7,803 bases of DNA from Rickettsiales bacterium. GTDB taxonomy: Bacteria; Pseudomonadota; Alphaproteobacteria; Rickettsiales; UBA1997. The notes beneath the pieces were generated by a model. The model saw only the letters and a list, made by a program, of their open reading frames with translations, did not search any database and was not told where the DNA came from. The stretch lies in NCBI GenBank assembly GCA_947441875.1, contig CANEUR010000044.1, positions 1 to 7,803 of the forward strand, written 5' to 3'. The translations under genes and the position numbers were made by a program. Each line of letters opens with the position of its first letter. The stretch's first letter is position 1. Shown here piece after piece: positions 1-6,367 of the stretch.

Positions 1-10
1 AAAATTAATA

Positions 11-100
11 TGGCGGATGAGGTGAGATTCGAACTCACGGTAGGTTTGAGCCTACGGCAGTTTTCAAGACTGCTGCCTTAAACCGCTCGGCCACCCATCC
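11..100 (-). tRNA. tRNA-Ser, anticodon TGA
   Basis: Read on the minus strand, this folds as a class II tRNA. The acceptor stem is GGATGGG with CTCATCC, containing one G-T pair. The D-arm carries the GGCCGAGCGG sequence typical of serine tRNAs. The anticodon stem GCAGT/ACTGC encloses loop CTTGAAA, giving anticodon TGA (plus-strand positions 64-66), which reads UCA and other UCN codons. A long variable arm (GTAGG/CCTAC, plus strand 40-55) identifies the serine/leucine class, and the discriminator base is G as expected for Ser. The T-arm is GTGAG/CTCAC with loop TTCGAAT. The CCA end is encoded in the DNA (11-13). It lies 40 nt downstream of tRNA-Phe and is probably co-transcribed with it. Confidence 0.97.
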
Positions 101-110
101 GCATATTGAA

Positions 111-135
111 AGCTATGGCAGAAAAGCCACAAGCT
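111..135 (-). repeat. imperfect stem-loop in the tRNA spacer
   Basis: In the 40-nt spacer between the two tRNAs, the plus strand reads AGCTATGGC, then a 6-nt loop, then GCCACAAGCT. This gives GGC/GCC and AGCT/AGCT pairing with a small bulge. There is no T-tract after it on the minus strand before tRNA-Ser begins at 100, so it is unlikely to be a terminator. A processing signal that separates the two tRNAs from a joint precursor is possible, but this is inference. Confidence 0.35.
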
Positions 136-140
136 AATAG

Positions 141-216
141 TGGTGCCTAAAGGCGGAATCGAACCACCGACACAAGGATTTTCAGTCCTTTGCTCTACCG
201 ACTGAGCTATTTAGGC
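141..216 (-). tRNA. tRNA-Phe, anticodon GAA
   Basis: Read on the minus strand, this is a 76-nt class I tRNA. Acceptor stem GCCTAAA pairs with TTTAGGC, the discriminator is A, and CCA is encoded (141-143). The D-arm contains AGCTCAGTCGGTAGAGC. Anticodon stem AAGGA/TCCTT encloses loop CTGAAAA, giving anticodon GAA (plus-strand 181-183), which reads UUU and UUC. The T-arm has loop TTCGATT. It is the first gene of a two-tRNA unit, and a good promoter lies just upstream at 237-265. Confidence 0.97.
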
Positions 217-236
217 AAAAACACTACTTGGTTAAA

Positions 237-265
237 ATTTTAACAACTAAAATTAATTCTAGCAA
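237..265 (-). promoter_or_regulatory. promoter of the tRNA-Phe/tRNA-Ser unit
   Basis: On the minus strand there is a -35 box TTGCTA (265 to 260), a 17-bp spacer and a -10 box TAAAAT (242 to 237). This is a good fit to the primary sigma-factor consensus. Transcription would begin near 230, about 14 nt before the mature 5' end of tRNA-Phe. Placement and strand match what is needed, and no tRNA-upstream gene is close enough to supply a better one. The boxes are seen in the sequence; activity is inferred. Confidence 0.6.
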
Positions 266-307
266 GTGTTTTTTTTATTTTTTTATCAAAATTGTGTTTA
301 AATTTAC

Positions 308-934
308 TTACTCATTGTTATTTACCTCTTCTGGCTGGTTATTTTCGGTAACTTGTGCCACAATTACCAAGGCTGGTTTGATTAGACGATCGGCAATTTT
401 ATAGCCTGCCTGAATTACCTGCAAAATTTCGCCATCTTTGGCAATGTTTGGTTGAGTTGGAACTTGTGATAAAGCTTCGTGTAGGTTATGATCGAACTGC
501 TCATTTAGTGGAAAAATTCTGGTAACTTTATATTTTTCAAGAATTTTGATTAGTTCTTTTTTAGTCATGTCAACTGCTATAGCATAGTTTTTTATGGCTT
601 CATTTTTTTCTATTTCTTGCTTTGGGCAGTTATCGCTTGCCATAAAAAAGTTTTCAACCACCGAAGCGAGATCGGAAACAAAATTAGTGATAGCGAATTG
701 ATGAGTTTTTTCTTTTTCTTCTTGAGATCGTTTTCTTAGGTTTTCAAAATCGGCAAAGCTACGCAGTAATTTTTGATTTAATTCGCTAATTTGCTGTTGT
801 TGCTCGGTGATTTTTTGTTGTAAAATTTCGCTTTCACTTTCAAGAGCTTTTTCAATTATTGTTTCAGAGGTTGTTGATTGTGCATTGTTTTGAGATTCTG
901 GTTGTAAAGAATCGGAAATATTTTCGTTAGACAT
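308..934 (-). CDS. grpE: GrpE, nucleotide exchange factor of DnaK (Hsp70)
   Basis: GrpE is a cytoplasmic homodimer that releases ADP from DnaK and so restarts the chaperone cycle. The 208-residue protein has the family's usual length and layout. An acidic, low-complexity N-terminus (1-27) is followed by a long Glu/Gln/Lys-rich coiled coil (about 28-80) that contains the conserved LLRSFADFENLRKR segment (56-69). A four-helix dimer region follows, then the C-terminal beta domain that contacts the DnaK ATPase domain, with FDHNLHEA (147-154) and QAGYKIADRLIKPA (175-188), both matching the GrpE signature. The ATG at 934-932 is preceded by A-rich sequence without a Shine-Dalgarno motif. The gene diverges from clpP and has its own promoter at 1004-1032. 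Neither hrcA nor dnaK is visible next to it. No clear terminator lies between its stop and the tRNA promoter. Confidence 0.95.
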   Translation of the reverse strand: MSNENISDSLQPESQNNAQSTTSETIIEKALESESEILQQKITEQQQQISELNQKLLRSFADFENLRKRSQEEKEKTHQFAITNFVSDLASVVENFFMASDNCPKQEIEKNEAIKNYAIAVDMTKKELIKILEKYKVTRIFPLNEQFDHNLHEALSQVPTQPNIAKDGEILQVIQAGYKIADRLIKPALVIVAQVTENNQPEEVNNNE

Positions 935-981
935 ATTTTTTTGGTTGTTTTTTGTTTATGTTGTTTTATACTAAAAAAAAC

Positions 982-1011
982 TTGACGATAATTTTTGTTT
1001 AAGATTATAAT
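982..1011 (+). promoter_or_regulatory. clpP-clpX promoter
   Basis: On the plus strand there is a -35 box TTGACG (982-987), an 18-bp spacer and a perfect -10 box TATAAT (1006-1011). Transcription would begin near 1018, giving a leader of about 46 nt before the clpP ATG. The -10 lies inside the palindrome ATTATAAT (1004-1011), which also supplies the -10 of the grpE promoter on the other strand. The boxes are seen directly; use in vivo is inferred. Confidence 0.65.
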
Positions 1012-1032
1012 GATTTTTAAAAAATTTTTCAA
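1004..1032 (-). promoter_or_regulatory. grpE promoter
   Basis: On the minus strand there is a -35 box TTGAAA (1032 to 1027), a 17-bp spacer and a -10 box TATAAT (1009 to 1004). This is close to the primary sigma consensus. Transcription would begin near 997 and leave a leader of about 63 nt. The -35 is preceded by C, giving CTTGAAA, which also resembles the -35 of RpoH (heat-shock sigma) promoters. The -10 does not match the RpoH form well, so heat-shock control is only a possibility. The -10 overlaps that of the opposing clpP promoter. Confidence 0.65.
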
Positions 1033-1063
1033 GTAATTTAATGCCTTTTTATCAATAAAATTT

Positions 1064-1687
1064 ATGAGCAACTTATCAGACAATTTAAATTTGCATCAAA
1101 GCTATTTAATTCCAATGGTTATTGAACAAACTCCAAGAGGCGAAAGATCTTTCGATATTTATTCAAGGCTTTTAAAAGAGAGAATAATTTTTTTATGTGG
1201 TCCAGTAAACGATGAAGTTTCAACTTTAATTGTGGCTCAATTATTGTTTTTAGAGGCCGAAGATCCAAAAAAAGATATCTTTTTTTATATTAATTCGCCA
1301 GGAGGCGTTGTTACTTCTGGGTTGGCAATGTATGATACAATGCAGTTTATTAAGCCAAATGTTAACACTTTATGCATTGGGCAAGCTTGTTCTATGGGTT
1401 CTTTGCTACTTTCAGCAGGAGCTCCTGGTAAAAGGTTTTCTTTGCCTAATTCGCGCATCATGATTCATCAGCCAAGTGGCGGTTTTCAGGGGCAGGCAAC
1501 CGATATTGAAATTCATGCTCAAGAAATTTTATCACTCAAAAAACGGTTAAACGAAATTTATGTAAAACACACTGGCCAAAAGCTCTCTGTTATTGAAAAA
1601 TCAATGGAAAGAGATAATTTTATGAGTGCCAACAAAGCTTTAGAATTTGGTTTAATCGATCAGATTCTTGATAAACGACCAATCTAA
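1064..1687 (+). CDS. clpP: ClpP, ATP-dependent Clp protease proteolytic subunit
   Basis: ClpP is a serine peptidase (family S14) that forms a double-ring 14-mer and degrades substrates unfolded by ClpX or ClpA. The 207-residue protein aligns over its whole length with E. coli ClpP. It has the PMVIEQTPRGERSFDIYSRLL N-terminal region (17-37), the oxyanion-loop motif INSPGG (76-81), and the catalytic triad Ser110 (in ACSMGS), His135 (in MIHQPSGG) and Asp184 (in MERDNF). QGQATDIEI (142-150) is also conserved. By analogy about 13 N-terminal residues are a propeptide removed by self-cleavage. The ATG at 1064 gives the family's usual N-terminus; no Shine-Dalgarno motif precedes it. clpX follows after 11 nt, so the two form an operon. 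The usual upstream neighbour tig is absent; grpE is there instead, divergently. Confidence 0.98.
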   Translation: MSNLSDNLNLHQSYLIPMVIEQTPRGERSFDIYSRLLKERIIFLCGPVNDEVSTLIVAQLLFLEAEDPKKDIFFYINSPGGVVTSGLAMYDTMQFIKPNVNTLCIGQACSMGSLLLSAGAPGKRFSLPNSRIMIHQPSGGFQGQATDIEIHAQEILSLKKRLNEIYVKHTGQKLSVIEKSMERDNFMSANKALEFGLIDQILDKRPI

Positions 1688-1698
1688 TAAAAATTACA

Positions 1699-3003
1699 AT
1701 GATGAAAAAATATAACGACAAAGATTTGCATTGCTCTTTTTGTGGAAAATCTCAGCACGAAGTAAAAAAACTTATCGCAGGTCCCGCTGCCTTTATTTGT
1801 AACGAGTGCATAGAGCTTGGCATGGATATTTTAAGACAAGAACAAAAAAAATCTCCGCTTTTTTCTACCGCAGGAAATAAACCAACCCCGCAAGAAATTG
1901 TTAAAATTTTAAACGAATTTGTAATTGGACAAGATTATGCTAAAAAAGTTTTGGCAGTAGCGGTTTATAATCATTACAAAAGAATCGATTTTAATTCAAA
2001 TGCCGAAGGTTTAGAGGTTAATAAATCTAACATTCTCATGATTGGCCCCACAGGCTGTGGTAAAACTTTACTTGCCCAAACATTGGCAAAAATTCTCGAT
2101 GTGCCTTTTGCTATTGCCGACGCTACTTCGCTTACCGAGGCTGGTTATGTAGGTGACGATGTTGAAAATATTATTTCGCGTTTATTACAGGCGGCTAATT
2201 TTGATATTGAAAAAACCCAACGAGGCATTGTTTATATTGATGAAATCGATAAAATCGCCAGAAAAGTTGAAGATAATTCAAAACGTGATATTTCTGGTGA
2301 AGGTGTTCAGCAGGGTTTATTAAAAATTATTGAAGGCACAGTGGCTTCGGTGCCAACTCAACCAGGGCGAAAATCTACCCAACAAGAATACGTGCAAATA
2401 GATACTCACAATATTTTATTTATTTGTGCTGGAGCTTTTGCGGGCCTTGAAAAAATTATCGCTTCAAAAGGAGCTGGCTCTTCTATTGGTTTTACTGCCG
2501 AAGTTAAAGATAAATCCGATAATTCTACTCAAAAAGATGTTTTTCGCAGTGTTGAACCAGACGATTTAATTAAATATGGTTTAATTCCTGAAATTGTGGG
2601 CAGATTACCAATTTTAGCACCGCTTGACGGCCTTACTGCTGACGATTTAAAACAAATTTTGGTTGAACCAAAAAATTCTCTTGTTAAACAATACAAGCAT
2701 TTGTTTAATCTCGATAAAGTTGATTTGCAATTTAGCGACGAAGCTTTAAATGCTATTGCCACAAAGGCTATCGATCGTAAAACTGGGGCGAGAGGTTTAA
2801 GAGCTATTGCCGAATCTATTTTGCTTGAAGCTATGTATATCATTCCAACACAAAAAAATATTAAATCAATGTTGGTTACACCAGAAACTTTGCAAAATCA
2901 CGATCTTAAAACCGAATATTTATCTGAGTCAGAGTTTGAAGAAAAAGAGAAAAAAAATCAATTTTCGTTATTAAATAACAAAGAAGCTCAAGATTTTAGC
3001 TGA
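1699..3003 (+). CDS. clpX: ClpX, AAA+ unfoldase of the ClpXP protease
   Basis: ClpX is a hexameric ATPase that recognises, unfolds and threads substrates into ClpP. In order, the 434-residue protein has the N-terminal zinc-binding domain with Cys12, Cys15, Cys34 and Cys37, then Walker A GPTGCGKT (116-123), pore-1 loop GYVG (149-152), Walker B IVYIDEID (177-184) and pore-2 region RDISGEGVQQ (196-205). It continues with sensor 1 around CAGAF (243-247), the ClpP-docking IGF loop (263-265), the probable arginine finger Arg302 in EIVGRLP, and sensor 2 GARGLR (363-368). The loop that is RKH in most ClpX proteins reads RKS here (224-226), with Pro just before its Gly. The C-terminal tail (about 409-434) is charged and low-complexity. 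Two ATGs stand in a row at 1699 and 1702, so the exact start is uncertain by one residue. The gene shares the clpP transcript. lon does not follow. Confidence 0.97.
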   Translation: MMKKYNDKDLHCSFCGKSQHEVKKLIAGPAAFICNECIELGMDILRQEQKKSPLFSTAGNKPTPQEIVKILNEFVIGQDYAKKVLAVAVYNHYKRIDFNSNAEGLEVNKSNILMIGPTGCGKTLLAQTLAKILDVPFAIADATSLTEAGYVGDDVENIISRLLQAANFDIEKTQRGIVYIDEIDKIARKVEDNSKRDISGEGVQQGLLKIIEGTVASVPTQPGRKSTQQEYVQIDTHNILFICAGAFAGLEKIIASKGAGSSIGFTAEVKDKSDNSTQKDVFRSVEPDDLIKYGLIPEIVGRLPILAPLDGLTADDLKQILVEPKNSLVKQYKHLFNLDKVDLQFSDEALNAIATKAIDRKTGARGLRAIAESILLEAMYIIPTQKNIKSMLVTPETLQNHDLKTEYLSESEFEEKEKKNQFSLLNNKEAQDFS

Positions 3004-3042
3004 TATTTCTGTCAATAACAAGACTATTGCATCAGTAATTTG

Positions 3043-3071
3043 TTTACTTTATTTGCTATTTTTGGTATAAA
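3043..3071 (+). promoter_or_regulatory. candidate promoter of the maeB operon
   Basis: A -35-like TTTACT (3043-3048), a 17-bp spacer and a -10-like TATAAA (3066-3071) match the primary consensus at nine of twelve positions. The start would fall near 3078, exactly where the inverted repeat at 3078-3118 begins, leaving a leader of about 178 nt. A weaker alternative nearer the gene is TTGATA (3199-3204), 18 bp, TATCTA (3223-3228). In a sequence this A/T-rich, chance matches are common, hence the modest confidence. Confidence 0.4.
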
Positions 3072-3077
3072 TTTCAA

Positions 3078-3118
3078 CTATTTTTAGCCTAATATATTGA
3101 ATACGAGGCTAAAAATAG
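3078..3118 (+). repeat. 13-bp perfect inverted repeat (stem-loop) between clpX and maeB
   Basis: CTATTTTTAGCCT (3078-3090) is exactly complementary to AGGCTAAAAATAG (3106-3118), with a 15-nt loop that includes the palindrome AATATATT. No T-tract follows on either strand, so it is not a standard intrinsic terminator. It begins about where a maeB transcript would start. It may be a 5' mRNA stem-loop, a protein-binding operator or a Rho-type 3' end of clpX; the sequence alone does not decide. The rest of 3004-3255 is A/T-rich and shows no convincing gene. Confidence 0.7.
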
Positions 3119-3255
3119 CTAAACTTTCTACACGAAAACATAGCACAAAATCAAATGCAAGTGCTAGAGCATAAAAAACCAAATATTCAATTAAAAATTT
3201 GATACAAATTCTTATCTGAAAATATCTAAACAAGTAATAAAAAACTTAATCAAAT

Positions 3256-5577
3256 ATGCCAAAAACTACTAAAAAAAACACTAAAAATCAAGAAATTTTA
3301 GCTCATCATCAAGGTAAAACTCAAAAAGAAATAGAAGCCCTTAACTTTCATATGCAAGGTAAGCCTGGTAAGGTTGCTATGCATGCCACTAAACCACTAA
3401 ACACTCAGCGAGAATTAGCTTTAGCATATTCGCCAGGTGTGGCGGTGCCGTGCCTTGAAATTGCTAAAAACCCAGATTTAGCCTACGAATATACTGCCAA
3501 AGGCAATTATGTGGCGGTTATTTCAAACGGCACAGCGGTTTTAGGTTTGGGTAATTTAGGAGCTCTTGCAGGTAAGCCTGTTATGGAAGGAAAATCGGTT
3601 TTGTTTAAAAGATTTGCCGATATCGATTCTGTTGATATCGAAGTTGCCACCGAAAATGTTGAAGAATTTATCAATGCTGTAAAATATTTAGGCCCAACTT
3701 GGGGCGGTATTAACCTAGAAGATATAAAAGCTCCCGAGTGTTTTATTATTGAAAGCAAATTACGTGAACTGATGGATATTCCAGTGTTTCACGACGATCA
3801 ACACGGCACGGCAATTATTTCGGCTGCTGGTATTTTAAATGTGCTTCATCTTACTGGTAAGAAATTTGAAAAAATCAAAGTAGTAGTAAATGGAGCAGGC
3901 GCTGCGGGAATTGCTTGTTTAGAGTTATTAAAAGCAATGGGTTTACCTCATAATAATGCGGTTTTATGTGATACTCAAGGAGTAATTTATCAAGGGCGAA
4001 CCGCTGGCATGAATCAATGGAAATCTGCCCATGCGGTAAAAACAAATCTACGTACTTTAGCCGATGCAATGAATGGTGCTGATGTTTTTTTAGGGCTTTC
4101 GGTAAAAGGAGCGGTTACTAAAGAAATGGTAAAATCAATGGCAAAAAATCCTGTGATTTTTGCTATGGCTAATCCAGATCCAGAAATTACTCCAGAAGAA
4201 GTTCATGCTATTCGAAACGATGCAATTGTGGCAACGGGCAGAAGTGACTATGAAAATCAGGTTAATAATGTGATGGGTTTTCCTTATATTTTTAGAGGAG
4301 CACTTGATGTGCGGGCTTCTACTATCAACGAAGAAATGAAAATCGCTGCCGTGAAAGCATTGGCAGATTTAGCTCGGCAACCTGTGCCAGATGAAGTGAT
4401 TAAAGCTTATGGTGGTAGAGAAATGAAATTTGGCAAACACTATATTATTCCAACTCCTTTTGATTCTCGGTTAATTCATACCATTCCTGTAGCGGTTGCT
4501 AAAGCTGCAGTTGAAACTAAAGTTGCTAAAAAACCAATTACTAATTGGAGCGATTACACTAAGCAATTGCAGGCCAGAAGAGATCCTTCGGTTAATAGTT
4601 TAAGTTTGATTTTTGAAAAACTTAAAGCTTCGCCAAAAAATATCATTTTTGCTGAAGGTGAACAGGCAGAAATTATCAAAGTTGCTAGTATGTGGCGAGA
4701 TAACGGCTACGGTAAGCCAATTTTAGTAGGTAAGCAGGCAAAAATTTTAGAAAGAATGCAAGAATTTAGCATCGATCCTGCTGGCATTGAAATTTTTAAT
4801 GCTTCAATCTCCGAAGAAAACACTAAATTTAGCAAATATCTTTATGAAAAGCTCCAGCGAAAAGGCTTTTTACAGTCTGATTGCTTGCGCATGATAAAAA
4901 CCGATCGCAATGTTTTTGCAGCTTCTATGCTGGCTTGCGGCCATGGAGATGCCCTAATTACAGGTCTTACAAGAGGTTATAGCAAATCATTACACGATAT
5001 TTGGCAAGTGCTTAAAAACAAGCCAAATCAAATTATCATGGGCATGTCAATGGTTATTTCAAAAGGTAAAACCATTTTTATTGCCGATACTGCTTGCTCC
5101 GAACTTTCTTCATCTGAATATCTGGTGCAAATTGCCATTCAAACCGCAAGTAAAGTAAAAGATATGGGTTATGAGCCAAGAGTGGCTTTTTTATCTTTTT
5201 CTAATTTTGGCAGTGCTCTAAAAACCGAGTCGCAACGCATTAAAAAAGCAGTAGAGTTGCTCGATGAAATGCAAAAAACTCAAAAAATAAACTTCGAATA
5301 CGATGGCGAAATGACGGCTGATGTTGCTTTAAATCCAGATAAAATGGCAAAATATCCATTTTGTAGGCTTACTGCGTCTGCCAATATTTTAATTTGTCCT
5401 GGTTTGCATTCGGCAAGTATTGCTACCAAAATGCTCGAAACAGTTGGAAACTGCACAGTAATTGGGCCAATTCTTGATGGTTTTGAAAAATCGGTGCAAA
5501 TTATTACTATGCAATCTAGTATTAACGATATTTTAAACATGTCGGCAATTGCCGCTGTTGATAACATTAAAAAATAA
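3256..5577 (+). CDS. maeB: NADP-dependent malic enzyme, hybrid with phosphotransacetylase-like domain
   Basis: The enzyme oxidatively decarboxylates malate to pyruvate and CO2 and makes NADPH, linking the citric acid cycle to pyruvate and acetyl-CoA. The 773 residues match the long MaeB class. The malic-enzyme domain spans about 20-430, with AYSPGVA (57-63, general-acid Tyr58), GKPVMEGK (106-113, likely base Lys113), probable metal ligands Glu155, Asp156 and Asp181 (in FHDDQHGTAI), and the nucleotide-binding GAGAAG (213-218). The C-terminal phosphotransacetylase-like domain spans about 440-770, with CGHGDALITGLTRGYSKSL (561-579). In studied MaeB proteins this domain mediates metabolite control, such as by acetyl-CoA, rather than phosphate transfer. 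The first 20 residues are a Lys/Thr/Asn-rich extension. No Shine-Dalgarno motif precedes the ATG. The next gene starts 3 nt after the stop, indicating one operon. Confidence 0.96.
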   Translation: MPKTTKKNTKNQEILAHHQGKTQKEIEALNFHMQGKPGKVAMHATKPLNTQRELALAYSPGVAVPCLEIAKNPDLAYEYTAKGNYVAVISNGTAVLGLGNLGALAGKPVMEGKSVLFKRFADIDSVDIEVATENVEEFINAVKYLGPTWGGINLEDIKAPECFIIESKLRELMDIPVFHDDQHGTAIISAAGILNVLHLTGKKFEKIKVVVNGAGAAGIACLELLKAMGLPHNNAVLCDTQGVIYQGRTAGMNQWKSAHAVKTNLRTLADAMNGADVFLGLSVKGAVTKEMVKSMAKNPVIFAMANPDPEITPEEVHAIRNDAIVATGRSDYENQVNNVMGFPYIFRGALDVRASTINEEMKIAAVKALADLARQPVPDEVIKAYGGREMKFGKHYIIPTPFDSRLIHTIPVAVAKAAVETKVAKKPITNWSDYTKQLQARRDPSVNSLSLIFEKLKASPKNIIFAEGEQAEIIKVASMWRDNGYGKPILVGKQAKILERMQEFSIDPAGIEIFNASISEENTKFSKYLYEKLQRKGFLQSDCLRMIKTDRNVFAASMLACGHGDALITGLTRGYSKSLHDIWQVLKNKPNQIIMGMSMVISKGKTIFIADTACSELSSSEYLVQIAIQTASKVKDMGYEPRVAFLSFSNFGSALKTESQRIKKAVELLDEMQKTQKINFEYDGEMTADVALNPDKMAKYPFCRLTASANILICPGLHSASIATKMLETVGNCTVIGPILDGFEKSVQIITMQSSINDILNMSAIAAVDNIKK

Positions 5578-5580
5578 CTT

Positions 5581-6021
5581 ATGGCAGATCAACCAGCATT
5601 TGATGTTAATTTAGCTTTGCGTTTAGCAAAAATGTCTTCTGGCGACGGTGGCGGTGGTGGCGGTGGCGGTTCTGCCGCTCATATGCCAATTCCAGGTGGC
5701 GAAGGCGAGATGGGGGCAGTTGAGGGGAAGGCTTTACACGACATGGCAAGTAATTGGTTTGATTGTTTGGGTGAAATGGGTAAATTTCCTGGGGTTTTTG
5801 CCGACTGGACAGAAAATGTGCTTGATTCTTTAGTTTCTGGTGCTGTCGCTGGAATTGATTCTTCTTTTCTCGACAATTTAACACATGGTTTGAAAAAAAT
5901 GCTTGTTAATATAGAAATGCACGGTATGCAGCCAGTTTCTGCTATAAATGAAATGCTTTATAAAAGTCTAGGAACTTCCGTTGTACCAGGTTTTATTAAT
6001 CCAAAAAATGAAGGTCGCTAA
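5581..6021 (+). CDS. unrecognised acidic protein with a glycine tract
   Basis: I do not recognise this 146-residue protein. It has a short N-terminal segment with an amphipathic look (5-18), an uninterrupted tract of eight glycines (23-30), a Gly/Glu-rich linker (37-49), and a body rich in hydrophobic residues (51-133) that probably forms helices. It contains SNWFDCLGEMG (57-67) and FADWTENVLDSLV (73-85). By my count it is acidic (about 17 Asp/Glu against 9 Lys/Arg) and has one cysteine (Cys62). I see no signal peptide or clear membrane segment. It is likely real: it fits between maeB and the NDUFS4-like gene with 3-nt gaps on both sides, starts with ATG, and uses A/T-ending codons like its neighbours outside the glycine tract. 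Overlapping ORFs in other frames lack these supports. Function unknown; the operon suggests a metabolic or respiratory link. Confidence 0.75.
   Translation: MADQPAFDVNLALRLAKMSSGDGGGGGGGGSAAHMPIPGGEGEMGAVEGKALHDMASNWFDCLGEMGKFPGVFADWTENVLDSLVSGAVAGIDSSFLDNLTHGLKKMLVNIEMHGMQPVSAINEMLYKSLGTSVVPGFINPKNEGR
5647..5670 (+). repeat. GGT/GGC trinucleotide repeat encoding polyglycine
   Basis: Eight consecutive glycine codons, all GGT or GGC, form the most GC-rich stretch of the window. The repeat unit is 3 bp, so slippage would lengthen or shorten the glycine tract without breaking the frame. It sits between an N-terminal segment and the main body of the unknown protein and probably acts as a flexible linker. 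Confidence 0.85.
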
Positions 6022-6024
6022 TTT

Positions 6025-6315
6025 ATGCAAAATACAGTTTATATCTATCAACCAAAAAAATCAGCAATGCAATCTGGTAAAAAAAAATCTTATTGGTTAA
6101 TTAGTTTTGTTAATTCTAGCTCTAATCGATCTATAGATTCTTTAATGGGCTGGGTTTCTTCAGCAAATACCGATTTACAAGTTTCTTTTAAGTTTACTTC
6201 GCAGCATTTAGCAATTGAATTTGCTAAGCAAAAAGGTTGGCCTTATGAAGTGATAGAAAATTTATCAAACACTACAATTAAGCCAAAATCTTATGCTAGT
6301 AACTTTACCAATTAG
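6025..6315 (+). CDS. NDUFS4-like protein, ETC complex I subunit conserved region family
   Basis: In mitochondria NDUFS4 is an accessory subunit of the peripheral arm of NADH:ubiquinone oxidoreductase, near the NADH-oxidising module; alphaproteobacterial homologues associate with complex I. The 96-residue protein carries the family pattern throughout: IYQPKKSAMQSG (7-18), a Trp in the following strand (24), LMGWVSSAN (40-48), AIEFAKQKGWPYEV (63-76), and a C-terminal KPKSYASNF (86-94). The length fits the bacterial forms. It has no targeting sequence or membrane segment, consistent with a cytoplasmic-side peripheral subunit. The ATG lies 3 nt after the preceding stop. GAAGG at 6010-6014, 10 nt upstream, is the only plausible Shine-Dalgarno motif in the window. 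It ends in TAG. It appears to be the last gene of the maeB operon. The nuo genes are not in view. Confidence 0.88.
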   Translation: MQNTVYIYQPKKSAMQSGKKKSYWLISFVNSSSNRSIDSLMGWVSSANTDLQVSFKFTSQHLAIEFAKQKGWPYEVIENLSNTTIKPKSYASNFTN

Positions 6316-6367
6316 GCACATTTTTTAAAATTTTTGATAAATCAATAAAAAATACTTGAAAATTTGC

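Noticed and set aside
221..285. AACACT and AAGTGTT followed by a T-run on the plus strand, resembling a terminator
   Set aside because: The arms are 35 nt apart with imperfect pairing, the T-run is on the plus strand where no gene ends, and the interval holds the tRNA promoter on the minus strand.
856..1083. 75-codon minus-strand ORF over the grpE-clpP gap
   Set aside because: It overlaps the start of grpE and the start of clpP, covers the divergent promoters, and its product is low-complexity Lys/Asn/Ile from A/T-rich sequence. It looks like chance.
2529..2843. 104-codon minus-strand ORF inside clpX
   Set aside because: It is antisense to a clearly conserved AAA+ domain, shows no recognisable protein and has no start-site context of its own.
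3155..3202. 15-codon ORF in the clpX-maeB gap
   Set aside because: Too short, no ribosome-binding signal, and A/T-rich sequence yields such ORFs by chance.
5280..5567. Minus-strand ORFs inside maeB (3507-3758, 3875-4069, 5280-5567)
   Set aside because: All mirror conserved malic enzyme or phosphotransacetylase-like coding sequence on the other strand and show no protein family features.
5606..5884. Minus-strand ORFs (5606-5884, 5679-5876) and a second plus-frame ORF (5648-5833) within the unknown gene
   Set aside because: They exist because the glycine-rich part has few stops in any frame. The 5581-6021 frame has the 3-nt operon spacing on both sides and neighbour-like codon use.
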